24,779 nt of DNA from an uncultured Lachnospiraceae bacterium (GCA_947589175.1 CANPZR010000011.1:1-24779); one strand, 5' to 3'. Positions 1 to 8,483 are shown, counted from the first letter of the stretch. The notes: generated by a model not told the origin, from the letters alone. Translations and numbers: made by a program.

Positions 1-145
1 GTGCAACAGGAACTTGTGAACCGTGTCAGGTCAGGAATGAAGCAGCACTAAGCAATCCTTTCTGTGTGACGCGAGGGCGCCTGGGCCGAGCTAACTGTTC
101 CGGTAACGTCTTTGAATTTTGGCTCGATGCGGGGCGCGCGGATTT
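1..145 (+). ncRNA. ffs: Signal recognition particle RNA, 3' part (5' end outside window)
   Basis: The conserved apical part of SRP helix 8 is readable at about 24-50: GTGTCAGGTC, then a GGAA tetraloop closed by A-U, then GAAGCAGCAC, the platform bound by the Ffh M domain. Some 90 further bases follow before the AT-rich stretch at 141-155, as expected for the long Bacillus/Clostridia form with an Alu-like domain. The 5' half lies before the window. The 3' end is an estimate; it could be ten or more bases either way. The RNA forms SRP with Ffh and targets nascent membrane and secreted proteins. Confidence 0.85.
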
Positions 146-191
146 TATATAATAAGCAAAGCAGATGTCAGGGTCAGAGAGTATTTTGATC

Positions 192-214
192 CTGTATTAT
201 CTTAATACAGTTTT
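192..214 (+). terminator. Possible terminator hairpin after SRP RNA
   Basis: Arms CTGTATTA (192-199) and TAATACAG (203-210) are perfectly complementary across a 3-base loop and are followed by TTTT (211-214). The stem is AT-rich and the U tract is short, so it is a weak candidate for ending the SRP RNA transcript. It abuts the promoter-like TTGACA at 213. Confidence 0.4.
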
Positions 215-241
215 GACATGATAAGGGGTGCTTTCTGTGAT
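213..241 (+). promoter_or_regulatory. Possible sigma-A promoter for the 296-1663 gene
   Basis: TTGACA at 213-218 matches the -35 consensus. A spacing of 17 leads to TGTGAT at 236-241, which matches the -10 box at only four of six positions. Downstream, before the start codon, TTTTGTG (266-272) and CACAAAA (276-282) form a small hairpin just before the ribosome binding site. The upstream -35 is convincing and the -10 is not. Confidence 0.35.
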
Positions 242-295
242 TGAAGTCGGAACAGGAGGCATTTGTTTTGTGAGACACAAAAGGGGTAAGATACT

Positions 296-1663
296 ATGGG
301 AAAGCGACAGGAGATGGCGCGCAGGAGCGCCTGGATTCGCGAACTGATTGATGAAAATAAGTATGTTGAGGCGCTGGAGATGATTGACAGGATGTCTCTG
401 GAGGAAGTGGAGTCCACAGAGGATCTGAATCTTTTTGCCGATCTGTATGAAAAGGCGGAGCGCCTGGAGAAGAAAAAAGAGATTTATTATATTATGTATG
501 AGCGGAACCATTCGCGGCACGTGCTGAACCGCCTGCTGCGTCTGACCCTGCGCCTGGGGGATATGGAAGAGGCCAGGGAGCTGTTTCTCGCTTATGAGAT
601 GTCGGGGGATGTCACGCTGGACACCTATGAGCTGCGCTATCTGCTGGCCAGGGCGGAAGGGGCGTCCAGGCAGGTGCTGATTGACATTCTCGAGGAGCTG
701 AAAAAAGAGGAATACACAGAGAAGTGGGGATATCAGCTGGCGCGCCTGTATGAGCAGGAGGGGATGCGCAGCGAGTGCATTCAGGAGTGCCGGGACTTAA
801 AGCTCTGGTTCGGCGAGGGCAAGATCGTGGATCAGGCGGAGGAGCTTCGGACCCGCTGCGAGAGGGAGGACTGGGAGCCGCCGACAGAGGAAGAGATTCC
901 GGAGGTAGAGATGGAAGAGCCTCAGGACAGGATTGCTTTTGCGGCGCCGCAGGCGTCCATCACCGATCTGGAAGAGGAGCCGGAGCCCCGGGAGGAAGAG
1001 GAGCAGCCTGAGACGCCGGCATCCAGGCCGAAGCTGGAGATAAAAGTCCGGAAGCAGAAGAAAGCGGCAGCGCCGGAACAGCCTGAGGCAGAGGCAGCAG
1101 TACCAGAGCAGCCGGAGATAAAGGTGACAGTTCGGGAGCAGAAGCCAGCAGCGCCGGGATCGGAGCCGGAGCGGGCGGCAGGGAGCGCGCCTTTGAACGT
1201 GCTGGAAGAGATGCCGGACGAGGACGCGGAGGACACGTCCCAGCGGGGAATTTCCTACCGCACCCTGAAAGGGACCATCCATCGCCTGAAAAAAGACAAG
1301 GGGAGCGCCCACTTTGCGTTTGCGGGGGGCGAGGAGAGGATTACGCTGGCCGTGGCCAAGAGGATTACAAAGGAACTGAACAATCTGGGCAGCGTGTGCG
1401 CCAGGAGCATCGTGAAGATTACAGCGGACAAGCTCAACGATCTGGAGCTGAAAGACCAGATAGACAAGCTGTTGGGGGGATGCGTCCTCATTACGGACGC
1501 GCCGGAGCTGTCTGCGGAATCCGTGGAGTCCGTGACAGAGTGCATGAAGGAATACGGCGACAAGATTGTGTTCATGCTGTCGGGTCCCTTTGACGAGATG
1601 GACTGCTTTTTGTCCATTTATACGGAGCTGGCCGGTATGATAGAATATCGGGTACGCATGTAA
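296..1663 (+). CDS. Uncharacterised protein: helical N-terminus, acidic linker, degenerate AAA-like domain
   Basis: I do not recognise this 455-residue protein by name. Residues 1-195 are helical, charged and TPR-like. Residues 196-315 are a low-complexity Glu/Pro/Ala linker. Residues about 318-455 line up by eye with the AAA+ domain of the CbxX/SpoVK family: HFAFAGG (339-345) where the P-loop should be, then LAVAKRITKEL, then LGGCVLITDAPEL (393-405) where Walker B (VLFIDEA) should be. The Walker A Gly-Lys-Thr is absent (GGEERIT) and the Walker B Glu is Ala, so it should not hydrolyse ATP if the homology holds. There is no signal peptide or membrane segment. ATG at 296 has AAAGGGG at 280-286 as a ribosome binding site. 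It sits between the SRP RNA and murA, in the same direction. A scaffold or sensor role is only a guess. Confidence 0.8.
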   Translation: MGKRQEMARRSAWIRELIDENKYVEALEMIDRMSLEEVESTEDLNLFADLYEKAERLEKKKEIYYIMYERNHSRHVLNRLLRLTLRLGDMEEARELFLAYEMSGDVTLDTYELRYLLARAEGASRQVLIDILEELKKEEYTEKWGYQLARLYEQEGMRSECIQECRDLKLWFGEGKIVDQAEELRTRCEREDWEPPTEEEIPEVEMEEPQDRIAFAAPQASITDLEEEPEPREEEEQPETPASRPKLEIKVRKQKKAAAPEQPEAEAAVPEQPEIKVTVREQKPAAPGSEPERAAGSAPLNVLEEMPDEDAEDTSQRGISYRTLKGTIHRLKKDKGSAHFAFAGGEERITLAVAKRITKELNNLGSVCARSIVKITADKLNDLELKDQIDKLLGGCVLITDAPELSAESVESVTECMKEYGDKIVFMLSGPFDEMDCFLSIYTELAGMIEYRVRM

Positions 1664-1711
1664 TTTGTTACACGCATGAAATTTGACGCATGAAATTTTG
1701 TAAATTACCGT

Positions 1712-1739
1712 TTTACAAACGTCAAAAATGTGGTATAAT
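1712..1739 (+). promoter_or_regulatory. Strong sigma-A promoter P1 upstream of murA
   Basis: TTTACA (1712-1717), 16 bases, then a perfect TATAAT (1734-1739) preceded by TGG, giving an extended -10. It lies about 150 bases before murA, so transcripts would carry a leader containing two hairpins and a second copy of the -10 box. Confidence 0.75.
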
Positions 1740-1834
1740 GATGAGGAAAATGCCGATGACGCTTGCGTCAGGAGACAATTGACGAGTATCAACATCGAGA
1801 CGAAGTCGAGATGGTATAATGATGAAGAAAATGC
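1731..1834 (+). repeat. Duplicated 23-base -10 box (1731-1753 and 1812-1834)
   Basis: A 23-base segment beginning TGGTATAATGATGA occurs twice, 81 bases apart, with one mismatch (G at 1745 versus A at 1826). Each copy carries an extended -10 (TGGTATAAT). The second copy has no good -35 at normal spacing; TTGACG at 1779-1784 is 30 bases away. Between the copies TGACGC (1757-1762) and GCGTCA (1765-1770) form a palindrome. It looks like a local duplication of promoter DNA that may give murA a second promoter. Confidence 0.6.
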
Positions 1835-1851
1835 TGCGTCAAGCGGCATTT
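1829..1851 (+). other. Stem-loop in murA leader
   Basis: AAATGCTGC (1829-1837) pairs with GCGGCATTT (1843-1851) over nine base pairs with one T-G wobble and a five-base loop. No U tract follows, so it is not a terminator. It ends 24 bases before the murA ribosome binding site. Confidence 0.4.
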
Positions 1852-1885
1852 GAATGGAAATATGTTTCGATTCGTGGAGGTAACG

Positions 1886-3184
1886 ATGAAACAGTATATC
1901 ATAAAGGGAGGAACGCCGCTGCGAGGGGAAGTAGTGATCGGCGGCGCCAAGAACGCCGCGCTGGGAATCATTGTAGCGGCGATCATGGCCAACGAGCCAG
2001 TAAAGATTGAAAATGTGCCGGATGTAGACGACGTCCGGGTATTATTAGATGCGATTGAGGGGATTGGAGCCATTGTAGAGAGATTGGACAGGCATACAGT
2101 CTCTATTAATGGAGCCCTGATTAACGATGTCAGCGTAGACGAGGAGGCGATCCGCAAGATCCGCGGATCCTATTATCTGGTAGGAGCCCTTCTCGGCAAG
2201 TATAAAAAGGCCCTGGTAGCGCTGCCGGGAGGATGCCAGATCGGCAGCCGTCCCATTGACCAGCATATCAAGGGCTTTGAGCAGTTAGGGGCCGAGGTGA
2301 CGATTCATCACGGCAAGATCGACGCCCGCGCGGAGAGGCTTGTAGGACGCCATATTTATCTGGACTGTCCCAGCGTGGGAGCCACGATCAACATTATGAT
2401 GGCGGCCTGCATGGCCGAGGGTAAGACGATCATAGAGAACCCGGCCAAGGAGCCGCATATCGTAGATGTGGCCAATTTCCTGAACAGCATGGGAGCCAAT
2501 ATCAAGGGCGCCGGTACCGACGCCATCCGCATCCGGGGGGTAGCTTCGCTGCACGGAAGCGAGTACTCCATCATACCGGATCAGATTGAGGCGGGGACAT
2601 ATATGTTAGCAGTGGCGGCGACCAAGGGGGACGTTTATATACGCAACGTCATTCCGAAGCACTTAGAGGCGATTACGGCGAAGCTGACGGAGATCGGCGC
2701 CAGAGTAGAGGAGTTCGACGACTGCGTCCACGTGTCGGCGGACAGGCGGCTCTCTTATGCGAATGTAAAGACGATGCCGTATCCGGGCTTTCCGACGGAT
2801 ATGCAGCCGCAAATGACCACGCTGCTAGCCCTTTCCGAGGGGACCAGTATCGTGACGGAGACGATTTTTGAGACGCGCTTTAAGTATGTAGGCGAGCTGC
2901 GGCGCATGGGAGCCAATATTACCGTGGAGGGCAACGCCTCATTTATTACCGGAGTGGAGGGATTTACGGGCGCTTCTGTCAGCGCGCCGGATCTCCGGGC
3001 CGGAGCGGCGCTTGTGACAGCCGGGCTTGCGGCCGAGGGATATACGTATGTGGATCAGATTCACTATATTGAGCGGGGATATGAGAATTTTGCTGAAAAA
3101 ATATGCGGTCTGGGCGGCCACATGGAATTGATCGAGAGCGAGGATGAGAGGGCTCTCCGCAAGTTTAAGATGAAAGTGTCATGA
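1886..3184 (+). CDS. murA: UDP-N-acetylglucosamine 1-carboxyvinyltransferase (MurA)
   Basis: MurA catalyses the first committed step of peptidoglycan synthesis in the cytoplasm, transferring enolpyruvate from PEP to UDP-GlcNAc. The 432-residue protein is collinear with MurA throughout: GGAKNAAL (19-26, with the Lys-Asn pair), the active-site loop LPGGCQIGSRPIDQH (113-127) whose Cys117 corresponds to E. coli Cys115, SVGATINIMMAA, IPDQIEAGTYM, FPTDMQPQ and DLRAGAALV. The presence of Cys rather than Asp predicts the fosfomycin-sensitive type. An open frame extends upstream to a TTG at 1850, but ATG 1886 is chosen because GGAGG at 1876-1880 precedes it by five bases and the protein then begins MKQYIIKGG like other MurA proteins. 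Firmicutes often carry two MurA paralogues; I cannot tell which this is. Confidence 0.97.
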   Translation: MKQYIIKGGTPLRGEVVIGGAKNAALGIIVAAIMANEPVKIENVPDVDDVRVLLDAIEGIGAIVERLDRHTVSINGALINDVSVDEEAIRKIRGSYYLVGALLGKYKKALVALPGGCQIGSRPIDQHIKGFEQLGAEVTIHHGKIDARAERLVGRHIYLDCPSVGATINIMMAACMAEGKTIIENPAKEPHIVDVANFLNSMGANIKGAGTDAIRIRGVASLHGSEYSIIPDQIEAGTYMLAVAATKGDVYIRNVIPKHLEAITAKLTEIGARVEEFDDCVHVSADRRLSYANVKTMPYPGFPTDMQPQMTTLLALSEGTSIVTETIFETRFKYVGELRRMGANITVEGNASFITGVEGFTGASVSAPDLRAGAALVTAGLAAEGYTYVDQIHYIERGYENFAEKICGLGGHMELIESEDERALRKFKMKVS

Positions 3185-3214
3185 GCATGCCCGGAGGTTG
3201 TACAAGAATATAAG

Positions 3215-3238
3215 AACGCCGAGGCAACGAGGCGTTTT
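3215..3238 (+). terminator. Possible weak terminator after murA
   Basis: AACGCC (3215-3220) pairs with GGCGTT (3231-3236) around a ten-base loop, followed by only TTCT. It lies in the 107-base gap between murA and the MoxR gene, where an end of transcription would be expected. Confidence 0.35.
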
Positions 3239-3291
3239 CTGCTATATTTCAGAGGCGGAGAAAAGAGCGGGATACGGAAAGGAGAAACAAG

Positions 3292-4218
3292 GTGAACGAA
3301 AAGGTTAAGGTTGTCTTAGAGGAAGTGGGAAAGGTAATCCGGGGCAAGGATGAGATTATTGAAATGGCCATTACTGCCATCCTTGCCAGAGGGCATATTC
3401 TGATTGAGGATGTGCCGGGAGTGGGGAAAACGACCATGGCGGTGGCTTTTTCCCGTGCCCTGGAGCTGACCGAGCGGCGGCTTCAGTTTACGCCGGACGT
3501 GCTTCCCAGCGACGTGGTGGGATTTAACATGATCGGCGCCGACGGTGAGTTCCAGTACAAGCCGGGCGCTATTCTCTGCAACCTGCTTCTGGCGGACGAG
3601 ATCAACCGTACTTCGACCAAGACCCAGTCGGCCCTGCTCGAGGTCATGGAAGAGGGCCAGGTCACCGTGGACGGCGTCACCAGACAGCTGCCCAATCCCT
3701 TTATCGTATTTGCCACCCAGAATCCGGTGGGATCCGCCGGAACCCAGATGCTGCCGGAGTCCCAGCTGGACCGTTTTATGATAAGGCTCTCAATGGGGTA
3801 TCCGACGATGGAGGAGGAAATCCGCCTGATCAAGGAAAGACAGGATATCAATCCGTTAGATTTTATAGAGGTGATCATCAGCAAGCAGGAGCTTCTGCAG
3901 ATGCAGGATCTGGTCAGGCAGGTCTATGTAGATGATAAAGTCCTGAAGTATTTGTCGAAAATTGTGGATGGGACGAGAAACCACACCATGATTTCACTGG
4001 GAGTCAGCCCCCGCGGCACGCTGGCCTTTATGGATATGGCCAAGGCAAGAGCCTTTGTTCAGGGGCGCAATTATGTGCTTCCGGAGGATATCAAGGCGGT
4101 TTCCAAGTCGGTTCTCTCCCATCGCCTTCTGCTGAACGGCAAGGCCCGCATGAGCCATGTCACGGAGGCTGAGATCGTGGAGGAGATTGTGAACAAGGTA
4201 CAGGCGCCAAAGCTGTAA
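3292..4218 (+). CDS. MoxR-family AAA+ ATPase
   Basis: A cytoplasmic AAA+ ATPase of 308 residues, the usual MoxR length. Walker A is EDVPGVGKTT (39-48), Walker B is LLLADEINR with Asp102-Glu103, and the sensor region reads FATQNPVGSAGTQMLPESQLDRF, typical of MoxR. The C-terminal lid has GVSPRGTLAFMDMAKARAF and LPEDIKAV. The start is GTG 3292, with AAAGGAG at 3278-3284 seven bases upstream. MoxR ATPases act as chaperone-like factors, often encoded with a DUF58 protein and a transglutaminase, as here: the DUF58 gene begins 13 bases after this stop. The client is not known from sequence. Confidence 0.93.
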   Translation: MNEKVKVVLEEVGKVIRGKDEIIEMAITAILARGHILIEDVPGVGKTTMAVAFSRALELTERRLQFTPDVLPSDVVGFNMIGADGEFQYKPGAILCNLLLADEINRTSTKTQSALLEVMEEGQVTVDGVTRQLPNPFIVFATQNPVGSAGTQMLPESQLDRFMIRLSMGYPTMEEEIRLIKERQDINPLDFIEVIISKQELLQMQDLVRQVYVDDKVLKYLSKIVDGTRNHTMISLGVSPRGTLAFMDMAKARAFVQGRNYVLPEDIKAVSKSVLSHRLLLNGKARMSHVTEAEIVEEIVNKVQAPKL

Positions 4219-4231
4219 AGGAGACTTGGGT

Positions 4232-5365
4232 ATGACATTGGGAACACTTTATTTTCTGCTCCTTTTTCTGGCAGGGCTGTTCGTGTCCGTGTTCTATCTG
4301 GAATACGGGGCGGTGGCCATCATGGGGCTTTTGGTCCTCCTGCCTGTTATTATGTTCATTATTCTGATTTTTATGAGGGCGAAAATATCCGTGCAGGTGG
4401 AGTGCAAGAATCCGGTCGCGGAGAAAGATTCCATGGAGCGCCCGGCCAGGGCGGCTATTACGCTTTCTCTGGATAACCGATGCAAGCTTCTTCCGCTGAC
4501 CAAGGGGATTGCCAGAGTTCGGTACCGAAACGACTTTACCGGGGAAAAGGGTGTTATGAAGGTGCGCTTTTCCGTGGATGCGGGGCGCAAGAGAGACCGC
4601 CGGATCGCTGTGGTGATGCAGGGGTGCGGCAATGTGGCCATTACGGTAGAAAAGGTTCGCATTTACGATTATCTGAATATATTTGCCTGGACGATAGGAA
4701 AGAATTTCCAGACCCAGAATGTGCTGGTCCTGCCGCCCTTAAAGGATTTTTATTTGGGAAAGGATCGCTGGTACAATGAGACCAGTGAGGACAGCGACCG
4801 TTTTTCCCTTTACAAAAAAGGGGACGATCCCTCGGAGATATTTAATATCAGAGGATTTATTGACGGGGACAAGATTCAGCGGATTCACTGGAAACTCAGC
4901 AGCAAGACGGGAAGCCTCATGGTCAAGGAGGGGAGCCTTCCCCTCAGCAGAGCCGTCAATATTTTTATCGACTTGTGTGTGCCGGGAGAAAAAAAACAGG
5001 AGCGGAGGCAGAACTCCAACCTGTTAGTGCAGGGAATTTACTCGGTTGCCATGTTTATGATTGAAAATGCCATTCCTCAGAATTATATCTGGTACGACAG
5101 CGTAGGCGACGTGATTCAGGAGAGGCCTGTGGAACATGAAGAAGAGCTTCTGTGGATGTTCCAGGATCTGTTTAAGGGCCGCACTACCCGGAATCCGGTG
5201 GAGTTAGTGGAGCGCTATCTGGCGTGGCAGGAGGGGCGGCAGCCCGAGTCGGCGCTGTATCTTACCGTAGCCGATCACGGCGACCTGGATGGCAGCGGGC
5301 TGACCAGGGAGCGGCTGGAGGTTATGGACTTACGAGGTGAAGAATTTGAGGGTGAGAAACAATAA
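4232..5365 (+). CDS. DUF58 domain-containing membrane protein
   Basis: A protein of 377 residues with two adjacent N-terminal hydrophobic segments (about residues 3-22 and 25-48) and a soluble part carrying the DUF58 signature: GDDPSEIFNIRGF, GDKIQRIHWKLSSKTG, LMVKEG, followed by a VWA-like stretch (VNIFIDL). DUF58 proteins are partners of MoxR ATPases; their biochemical role is not established. ATG 4232 is chosen over TTG 4226 because GGAG at 4220-4223 is eight bases from the ATG but only two from the TTG. The 3' end overlaps the transglutaminase start, suggesting translational coupling. Confidence 0.9.
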   Translation: MTLGTLYFLLLFLAGLFVSVFYLEYGAVAIMGLLVLLPVIMFIILIFMRAKISVQVECKNPVAEKDSMERPARAAITLSLDNRCKLLPLTKGIARVRYRNDFTGEKGVMKVRFSVDAGRKRDRRIAVVMQGCGNVAITVEKVRIYDYLNIFAWTIGKNFQTQNVLVLPPLKDFYLGKDRWYNETSEDSDRFSLYKKGDDPSEIFNIRGFIDGDKIQRIHWKLSSKTGSLMVKEGSLPLSRAVNIFIDLCVPGEKKQERRQNSNLLVQGIYSVAMFMIENAIPQNYIWYDSVGDVIQERPVEHEEELLWMFQDLFKGRTTRNPVELVERYLAWQEGRQPESALYLTVADHGDLDGSGLTRERLEVMDLRGEEFEGEKQ

Positions 5366-7841
5366 ACTCATTAATTTCATATTAGAGACGAGCCAGATTA
5401 TCCTTGTTTTTCTCGGAGTTTATTCGTCGCTCATGTGTTTTTGCACCAGCATGGAACTGACTCTGGACCGATGGATCCTTATGATCGTGCTGTTTGCGTC
5501 CGCCGTCCTTTTCTATGGGCTGTTTACCGTTCTGGAGACATTCCGGCACGGAAAGGTGTACGGCATACTGGGAATTACGGTTTTTTACGCGCTGATTATT
5601 ATCCGCTTTCAGGGCGTGCTGAAAAAAGGCGTGCTGACCATTGCCAATGATTTTCTCAAAGAATTTATGCATTACACGGAAAGCAACCTGGATCTGCTGG
5701 CCTATACGGATACCGAGACCGCCAGCGTCCGATTCTGCACGACGCTTGTGGTAGCGCTGGTGGGGGTATATTTTATTACTATTATCAGCGCGTTTTTTTA
5801 CCGGAGACGCCGCTCCGCTGTGTTTGTGGCCTGTACGGCCCCCTTCGCGGCGCTTCCGCTTTTGGTGGGGAAGCTGGGATATTTCTCCAACCTCTTCACC
5901 TATCTGATCGTGGCGGTGGCCATTATCGGAACAAGGCACATGAAGACGGACGCCACCGACCGGCGCATGCGCCAGAAACTGTCCATTATCCTCATGGCTA
6001 TCGGCCTCGTCGTGGGCGGCATTTCTTACGCCTACATGCCGCCGCAGCGCTATGACGGCGGCAAGAGGAAGATTAACCAGGTGCGCAATTCAGTGATGGC
6101 GCTGACCTCCTGGAGCAGCGACGAGGTGTCGGAATGGGTCAGGTCCTATTTTAACGGGGACACGATTGATTATGGAAAAATCGGAAAAAAGAACGAGGTC
6201 ACGTACAGCGGACGGACGATTTTGAAGGTGTCGGGAGACATTAATGTAAATCACGGATTATATCTGAAGGGATACGTGGGGGACGTCTATGAGAAAAACC
6301 GATGGTCGTCCCTGAATAAAAACAGCCAGTACGCAGAGGAACTGGCGGCCCTTGAAAAGGCAGGGCTCGCCCCGGACAAATGGCATGTGCGCCTCCGCAA
6401 CGAGCTGGGCGATACGGAGACCAGCGGCGTGAGCAATGTGTGGAAGGAAGGGAAGCTTCGAATCCGCAACCTGGGATTTGGCTACGGGAATTATCTGGTT
6501 CCCTATGAGCCCGCGGGTTCTTTCAAGGCGGAGGACAGCGGACGGACGACGATTGACGTGCTTGGAATTGACTATGTGGTAGATTATTATACGCTTTATC
6601 CCCATGTGATGCGAAGGGATTTCTGGAGCCAGAAATACTCTCTGGGGAACGCTATATTTTGGGACAGTACCCGCGAAGAGCGGGAGACCATGGAGAATTT
6701 TGTCCGAAAATATTATTTGCAGGTGCCGGACAGCCTTTCCGGCGTCTGCGAGGAATTTAAGGAATATCTGAAAGAAAATGGGGATCTGCTGAACAAATAC
6801 CAGAAGGGCTCCGCCAATGAGGTGGACATGGTCCGTGCGGCCAGGGAGTATGTGATGGCGGATACCAGTTACAGTCTGGCGCCGGGCAGGACTCCGGCCG
6901 GCCGGGATACGGTAGAGTATTTTCTGAAAGAAGGAAAAAAGGGATACTGCACTTATTATGCTACTGCCACCGCTGTGCTGCTTCGCAGCGCCGGTGTTCC
7001 CGCCCGCTATGTAGAGGGCGTATATATTGATCAGGAGGATCTTGAAAAAGCAGCCGCGGAAGAGACCGAGGTGGACGTCCCCGACCGGTACGCCCACGCG
7101 TGGATCGAGGTCTACACCAACCAGTACGGCTTTGTGCCGGTGGAAGTGACGCCGGGAGCCGGGGAACAGGATGATTATTCACAGCCTCCTGACAAGAATT
7201 CCGACAAGGACGATGAACCGGATTCGAACCTCTCGTCCGACGCGCCCTCTCAGGACGAAAAGAGCGATTCGGACGAGGCAAAGGAGGAACCGGAACAGGT
7301 GACGCCTACTCCCTCCGTGACGCAGGAGCCGGAGGAGAGCATGGTCTTTGACGACATTGAAGGCAACGAGGATGAGCCGGAACAGCCGGATGAAGCCGGC
7401 GCTCAGTCTCAGAATCAGAAAAAGATACTGTTTTTGATTCTGGAAATCCTGGGAGCCGTGCTGGCCGTGATCCTCGTGCTGGAGATTCAGAGGCGCGTGA
7501 GGAGGAAGGTGTTTGTCCGCAAGCAGAAGGGCATGAGCCCGAGAAAGCGTATCCGCCTGCTCTACCGCCACATCACTCCGGCGCTTGTCGGCAGGGGCGT
7601 CCGCTACAGGCAGCAGTCCATTTCGGAATACCAGCGGGAAATGGCAGAGGCCATGGAAATGTCCATGGCAGATCTGGAGGAGTTTGCAGAGCTTCTCTTT
7701 CATGCCAGGTTTGGCCCGGACGACATCACGGAGAGCCAGATGACGTCGTTCTGGAATGCGTATGAAAAGGTGCGCAGCCGTGCCTGGCAGAACGCAAAAT
7801 TATTTAGAAAAATATACTATATGTATATTATGGTACTTTAA
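5346..7841 (+). CDS. Membrane-anchored transglutaminase-like protein (TgpA type)
   Basis: A protein of about 831 residues. About six hydrophobic segments fill residues 10-230, then a long extracytoplasmic region contains the transglutaminase core with Cys in GKKGYCTYYATA (Cys535), His in YAHAWIEVY (His584) and an acidic third residue in FVPVEVTPG (Glu600). A Ser/Asp/Glu/Pro-rich linker (about 605-690) leads to a further membrane helix (about 694-712) and a basic cytoplasmic tail resembling DUF4129. This layout matches TgpA-like proteins next to MoxR and DUF58. The reaction could be peptide cleavage or cross-linking at the cell surface. Start is uncertain: GAGGTG at 5334-5339 best serves TTG 5346; GTG 5337 and GTG 5352 are in frame. 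It overlaps the DUF58 gene by about 20 bases. Confidence 0.9.
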   Translation: MRVRNNKLINFILETSQIILVFLGVYSSLMCFCTSMELTLDRWILMIVLFASAVLFYGLFTVLETFRHGKVYGILGITVFYALIIIRFQGVLKKGVLTIANDFLKEFMHYTESNLDLLAYTDTETASVRFCTTLVVALVGVYFITIISAFFYRRRRSAVFVACTAPFAALPLLVGKLGYFSNLFTYLIVAVAIIGTRHMKTDATDRRMRQKLSIILMAIGLVVGGISYAYMPPQRYDGGKRKINQVRNSVMALTSWSSDEVSEWVRSYFNGDTIDYGKIGKKNEVTYSGRTILKVSGDINVNHGLYLKGYVGDVYEKNRWSSLNKNSQYAEELAALEKAGLAPDKWHVRLRNELGDTETSGVSNVWKEGKLRIRNLGFGYGNYLVPYEPAGSFKAEDSGRTTIDVLGIDYVVDYYTLYPHVMRRDFWSQKYSLGNAIFWDSTREERETMENFVRKYYLQVPDSLSGVCEEFKEYLKENGDLLNKYQKGSANEVDMVRAAREYVMADTSYSLAPGRTPAGRDTVEYFLKEGKKGYCTYYATATAVLLRSAGVPARYVEGVYIDQEDLEKAAAEETEVDVPDRYAHAWIEVYTNQYGFVPVEVTPGAGEQDDYSQPPDKNSDKDDEPDSNLSSDAPSQDEKSDSDEAKEEPEQVTPTPSVTQEPEESMVFDDIEGNEDEPEQPDEAGAQSQNQKKILFLILEILGAVLAVILVLEIQRRVRRKVFVRKQKGMSPRKRIRLLYRHITPALVGRGVRYRQQSISEYQREMAEAMEMSMADLEEFAELLFHARFGPDDITESQMTSFWNAYEKVRSRAWQNAKLFRKIYYMYIMVL
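7811..7829. promoter_or_regulatory. Perfect AT palindrome upstream of the AbiEi-like gene
   Basis: AATATAC (7811-7817) and GTATATT (7823-7829) are perfect inverted repeats separated by five bases. The site lies inside the last codons of the transglutaminase gene, 31 bases before the AbiEi-like start, and contains -10-like TATACT and TATATT. AbiEi antitoxins are known to bind inverted repeats in their own promoters, so an operator is plausible. No convincing -35 is visible. Confidence 0.45.
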
Positions 7842-7859
7842 TATGAGGAGGAAAAATCT

Positions 7860-8468
7860 ATGTTAAAAAAGACCTATGCAAAGGTAAATGCTCTGTTTGA
7901 GGAAGAAAACGGCTATCTTCCCACCAGAAAGATGCTCGATAACCACATTTCGACCATTCAGATCCGCACGCTGCTGGAGGAGGGAAAGATTGAAAAGATT
8001 TCCCACGGCAACTACTGGAATCTGATGAGCAACAAGAAAAAGCCGAAGAACTACAAAATGCTGGAGGCGTGCATGACGAATCCGAAAGCGATTATCTGCG
8101 CTCTCAGCTCCTGCTACTACCACGGGCTGATCAACGAGGAACCGGATCGCCTCTACATCGCTACGGCCCGCACGGACCGAGGCGGCATGAGGCTGAATTT
8201 CCCGGTGTCGAGACATTATTTTTCCGTGGAAAATTTTGAGGAAGACATGAAGATCATCAAGGTTGCCGGAAAGCCGGTCCGCATTTACGGCGTAGACCGC
8301 AGCGTGTGCGACTGCATCCGTCTGGAGAGGGAGATCGGCGAGGACACCGTAAAGACCATTGTAGAAAATTACAAAAATTACAAGAGAAGAAATATGCGGC
8401 GCCTGCTGGCATATGCCGACCGCATGCGTTTTGGACGGATCGTGAGAGAGCGTCTGGGCGTAGAATAA
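7860..8468 (+). CDS. AbiEi-like (type IV antitoxin family) DNA-binding protein, orphan
   Basis: A protein of 202 residues. The N-terminus (about 8-55) looks like the winged helix of AbiEi-like proteins, ending in a beta-hairpin reading GKIEKISHGNYW. The middle contains PKAIICALSSCYYHGL and LYIATAR, the usual antitoxin core pattern, and the C-terminal part has VDRSVCDCIRLEREIGED. In type IV systems AbiEi represses its own operon and counteracts the nucleotidyltransferase AbiEii. No AbiEii gene follows; the next gene is an unrelated 85-residue protein. It may be a solitary regulator or an antitoxin without a neighbouring toxin. ATG 7860 has GAGGAGG at 7845-7851 eight bases upstream. The family call is by pattern only. 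Confidence 0.8.
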   Translation: MLKKTYAKVNALFEEENGYLPTRKMLDNHISTIQIRTLLEEGKIEKISHGNYWNLMSNKKKPKNYKMLEACMTNPKAIICALSSCYYHGLINEEPDRLYIATARTDRGGMRLNFPVSRHYFSVENFEEDMKIIKVAGKPVRIYGVDRSVCDCIRLEREIGEDTVKTIVENYKNYKRRNMRRLLAYADRMRFGRIVRERLGVE

Positions 8469-8483
8469 AACAAGACCTGTTGG

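Noticed and set aside
797..1849. 350-residue open frame on the minus strand over the 296-1663 gene
   Set aside because: It is a shadow of the GC-rich plus-strand gene, made of Leu/Arg/Cys runs, with no ribosome binding site; it also crosses the murA promoters.
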